Positions 62,159 through 64,000 of a stretch of DNA of 64,000 nucleotides are shown here, one piece after another. Under the pieces are notes generated by a model that was not told the DNA's origin, made no database searches, and saw only the letters and a list, made by a program, of their open reading frames with translations. Source of the DNA: an uncultured Eubacteriales bacterium (GTDB lineage: Bacteria > Bacillota > Clostridia > Oscillospirales > Oscillospiraceae); assembly GCA_900544765.1 (NCBI GenBank), contig UQWI01000001.1, positions 1 through 64,000 on the forward strand, written 5' to 3'. A program made the translations under genes and the position numbers. Positions within the stretch are counted from its first letter, which is position 1; every line of letters begins with the position of its first letter.

Positions 62159-63008
62159 TTTCAAACACCTTGTAGTCGCTCCAAATCTGCTCGAGCTTCT
62201 TGAACGTGTCGCTCAGCGCGCCGCGGCTGCGCGAGCCGACGGCGATGACGATGGCGTTCACAAGGCTCATTGGCGCAACTAGAGAGTCCACGAACGAGAC
62301 CATCTCGCTCTTGGCAAAGAGGCATACGTCCGCCATGCCAAAAAAGGGCGAGCTCTCGCTGTCGGTGAGGCCGACGGTGGACGCACCCCTGTCCTTGGCA
62401 AAGCCCATGACCTTGGCAGAGCGCGAGGAGTAGCGCGGGAAGGTCAGGCCGATAAACAGGTCGCCCTCCCCTATGCGAAGCAGCTGCTCGTAGGCCTCAG
62501 CCGCGCTGTTGTCGTCGATGAGGTGTACGCCCGGACGCAGCAGGCCAAGGTAATACGCCATGAAATCGGCCAGGCAGCGAGAAGTGCGCGACGCGAAAAT
62601 GTATATGTCCTTCGCGCCCATGATGCTGTCTATCACCCGGTTGAAGCTGTCCTGGTCTATCTCCTCGAGCGTGGTCTGCAGCTTATCTATATCGTCGCTC
62701 ATAACGCTCTTTAGTATGTTCTTGTCATCGAGCATATCCTTCGAGGCCTCGATGCGCTGCACGCTGGTCAGTCGCGAGCGTATCATCTCCTGCAGCGCCT
62801 TGCGCATGCCCGGATAGCCATCGAAGCCCAGCTCGGCTGCGAAACGGACGACCGTGGACTCGCTCACGCCCACGGTCTTGCCGAGTTTTCCCGCTGTCAT
62901 GAAAGCAGCTTTGTCGTAATTTTCCAGAATGTACTTTGCAATCAGCCGCTGTCCCTTTGAAAAACCTGAATTGTCCTTAGATATCAGAGCCAGAATATCC
63001 TTGTCCAT
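62145..63008 (-). CDS. MurR/RpiR-family regulator
   Basis: A 287-residue regulator: N-terminal helix-turn-helix (GKLGKTVGVSESTVVRFAAELG, split here, about 35-60) and a SIS sugar-phosphate-binding domain (about 125-255, with FASRTSRCLADFMAYYLG and LTDSESSPFFGM). It heads the flavoprotein-cmk-plsC-ispH/rpsA operon. The sugar ligand is unknown. Confidence 0.9.
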   Translation of the reverse strand: MDKDILALISKDNSGFSKGQRLIAKYILENYDKAAFMTAGKLGKTVGVSESTVVRFAAELGFDGYPGMRKALQEMIRSRLTSVQRIEASKDMLDDKNILKSVMSDDIDKLQTTLEEIDQDSFNRVIDSIMGAKDIYIFASRTSRCLADFMAYYLGLLRPGVHLIDDNSAAEAYEQLLRIGEGDLFIGLTFPRYSSRSAKVMGFAKDRGASTVGLTDSESSPFFGMADVCLFAKSEMVSFVDSLVAPMSLVNAIVIAVGSRSRGALSDTFKKLEQIWSDYKVFENVDG

Positions 63009-63067
63009 CGTTATCCCCCATACTGTATGTAAAGCCCGTTCGTGTCCACGGGCGAAAAGCTTAGTTT

Positions 63068-63096
63068 ATTTTACACAGTTTGCGAATATATTACAA
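63068..63096 (-). promoter_or_regulatory. Promoter of the murR/rpiR-cmk-ispH operon
   Basis: On the minus strand TTGTAA (63096-63091) and TAAAAT (63073-63068) are 17 bases apart. The leader contains a GCCCGT/ACGGGC hairpin (63034-63053) before the GGGGGAT ribosome-binding site. Confidence 0.6.
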
Positions 63097-63130
63097 GGGG
63101 TATAACGTGAACAAACTTTTACGAATTGCC

Positions 63131-63844
63131 TCAAATCAGGCTTTTGATGTACCCCACTTCATCGCCGGTGAGTAATCTCCACCGTCCGGACGGCAGCTTC
63201 CCGAGCTTGAGTTCCCCCTCTGAAGTCCTGACCAGGCGAGTCACAACCAGGTTCACGCTCTCGCACATGCGTCTCACCTGGCGGTTGCGTCCTTCGTGTA
63301 TGGTAAAGCGCAGCCGCGTAAACTCGTCGTCGGAGCTGAGAAGCTTCACCTTGGCCGGGCGAATCTCCTTCCCGTCTATGGCGCGGAGCGCCTCCATGGC
63401 CGCAACCTGCCTTTGCGTGACTCGGCCGCGCACAGTGACGGAGTACACTTTCTCCACTTCGTGCGCCGGGTGCATGAGCGCGTTGGCGGCCTCGCCGTCG
63501 TCGGTCATTATCAGCAGGCCCTCGCTGTTGAGGTCGAGCCGTCCGACCGGGTACAGCCTGCGCCCTGCTCCCTCCACGAGTTCGGCAACGGTCCTGCGGC
63601 CCTTCTCATCGGAGAGCGTGGTAACATAGCCCCGCGGCTTGTTCAACATTATGTACATTCGTTCCGACATCTCGCCTATGCGCGCCCCGTCCACCTCGAC
63701 TATGTCCGTGTCCAGGTCCGCGCCCATGCCAAGCGTGGCCGTCTTGCCGTTTACGGTCACGCGGCCGGAGAGTATCAGCTTCTCGGCGGCCCGGCGCGAG
63801 GCTATGCCCGCGCCGGATATGAGTTTTTGCAGTCTTTCCTTCAT
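63131..63844 (-). CDS. rluB: Pseudouridine synthase RluB
   Basis: A 237-residue enzyme: S4 RNA-binding domain at 1-60 (LQKLISGAGIASRRAAEKLI), then the RsuA-family catalytic domain with LNKPRGYVTT and VGRLDLNSEGLL, whose Asp is the nucleophile. It modifies 23S rRNA. Its ATG overlaps the stop codon of the gene upstream (ATGA). Confidence 0.93.
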   Translation of the reverse strand: MKERLQKLISGAGIASRRAAEKLILSGRVTVNGKTATLGMGADLDTDIVEVDGARIGEMSERMYIMLNKPRGYVTTLSDEKGRRTVAELVEGAGRRLYPVGRLDLNSEGLLIMTDDGEAANALMHPAHEVEKVYSVTVRGRVTQRQVAAMEALRAIDGKEIRPAKVKLLSSDDEFTRLRFTIHEGRNRQVRRMCESVNLVVTRLVRTSEGELKLGKLPSGRWRLLTGDEVGYIKSLI

Positions 63845-64000
63845 TCTTCGTCCTCAGTCAAATATATGGGCCTCCCAAGGCCCCGGATAAGCTCCACGAT
63901 GCGAGAGAATATGCCCGAAGTGGCCTCTGCGGGCATGTCCGCCTCGTAGACAAGGCGCAGCTCGCACACCGTTTCGCCTTCGGATGTGACAATCACGCGC
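63841..64000 (-). CDS. C-terminal end of an unidentified gene (partial)
   Basis: The last 52 codons of a gene entering from beyond the window. The protein end reads VIVTSEGETVCELRLVYEA, then a helix (SGIFSRIVELIRGLG) and an acidic tail (LTEDEE). I do not recognise it. The ATGA overlap with rluB shows that the two are translationally coupled. Confidence 0.6.
   Translation of the reverse strand, partial: RVIVTSEGETVCELRLVYEADMPAEATSGIFSRIVELIRGLGRPIYLTEDEE

Overview
The window is a chromosomal segment of a high-GC, spore-forming, Gram-positive Clostridia-type bacterium, most like the gut Oscillospiraceae. That assignment is an inference from: the sporulation genes yunB, sipL and a spoIIID remnant; an ispH-rpsA fusion; the gene order gmk-rpoZ-priA-def-fmt-rsmB-rlmN-prpC-prkC-rsgA; S-layer-homology (SLH) proteins; a ferredoxin-dependent 2-oxoacid oxidoreductase; and a class A RNase P RNA. 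Most genes are on the minus strand in long, tightly packed operons with ATGA, TAATG or GTGA overlaps.

1-2.3 kb: the right end of an integrated mobilizable element (relaxase tail, small conserved protein, large serine recombinase with its own promoter). The recombinase reading frame runs into chromosomal DNA that, in another frame, encodes the C-terminal half of the sporulation regulator SpoIIID. The element therefore sits inside spoIIID and splits its DNA-binding helix. This is the most notable observation in the window, because it resembles elements that interrupt mother-cell sporulation genes and excise during sporulation (for example skin in sigK).

2.3-13.6 kb: an accessory and housekeeping mix. 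It holds a LysE-type exporter divergent from an XRE-cupin regulator with a palindromic operator between perfectly spaced promoters, a calcium-coordinating-type carbohydrate-binding lipoprotein, a DUF1835 protein, a YlmH-like S4 protein with a candidate leaderless promoter, an alanine/sodium symporter, a small kinase, a TudS-related protein, SRPBCC and GNAT proteins, an orphan XRE regulator and a zinc alcohol dehydrogenase.

13.6-25.8 kb: DUF4180-ligA, yunB, a PLP lyase, murD, rnpB (divergent from murD), a PIG-V-like membrane mannosyltransferase, a four-subunit 2-oxoacid:ferredoxin oxidoreductase with a P-loop ATPase, and yebC.

25.8-30.1 kb: a secreted beta-helix protein translationally coupled to a three-SLH surface protein, converging on sipL.

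30.2-44.5 kb: one apparent 14-kb minus-strand operon from cdaA and cdaR (c-di-AMP synthesis) through rseC-like, yicC, remA, gmk, rpoZ, priA, def, fmt, rsmB, rlmN, prpC, prkC and rsgA. It begins at a good promoter whose -10 box lies in a perfect palindrome.

44.5-56.6 kb: a class V aminotransferase with its DUF3343 partner, ispD-ispF, a methyltransferase, and an expansion of seven paralogous lipoproteins plus an unrelated NTF2-like lipoprotein carrying the same signal-peptide cassette. One paralog is fused to SLH repeats. I do not recognise this family and regard it as the second main discovery target.

56.6-64 kb: carD, then a housekeeping operon murR/rpiR - HI0933-type flavoprotein - cmk - plsC - ispH/rpsA, then rluB and the end of an unidentified gene that runs off the window.
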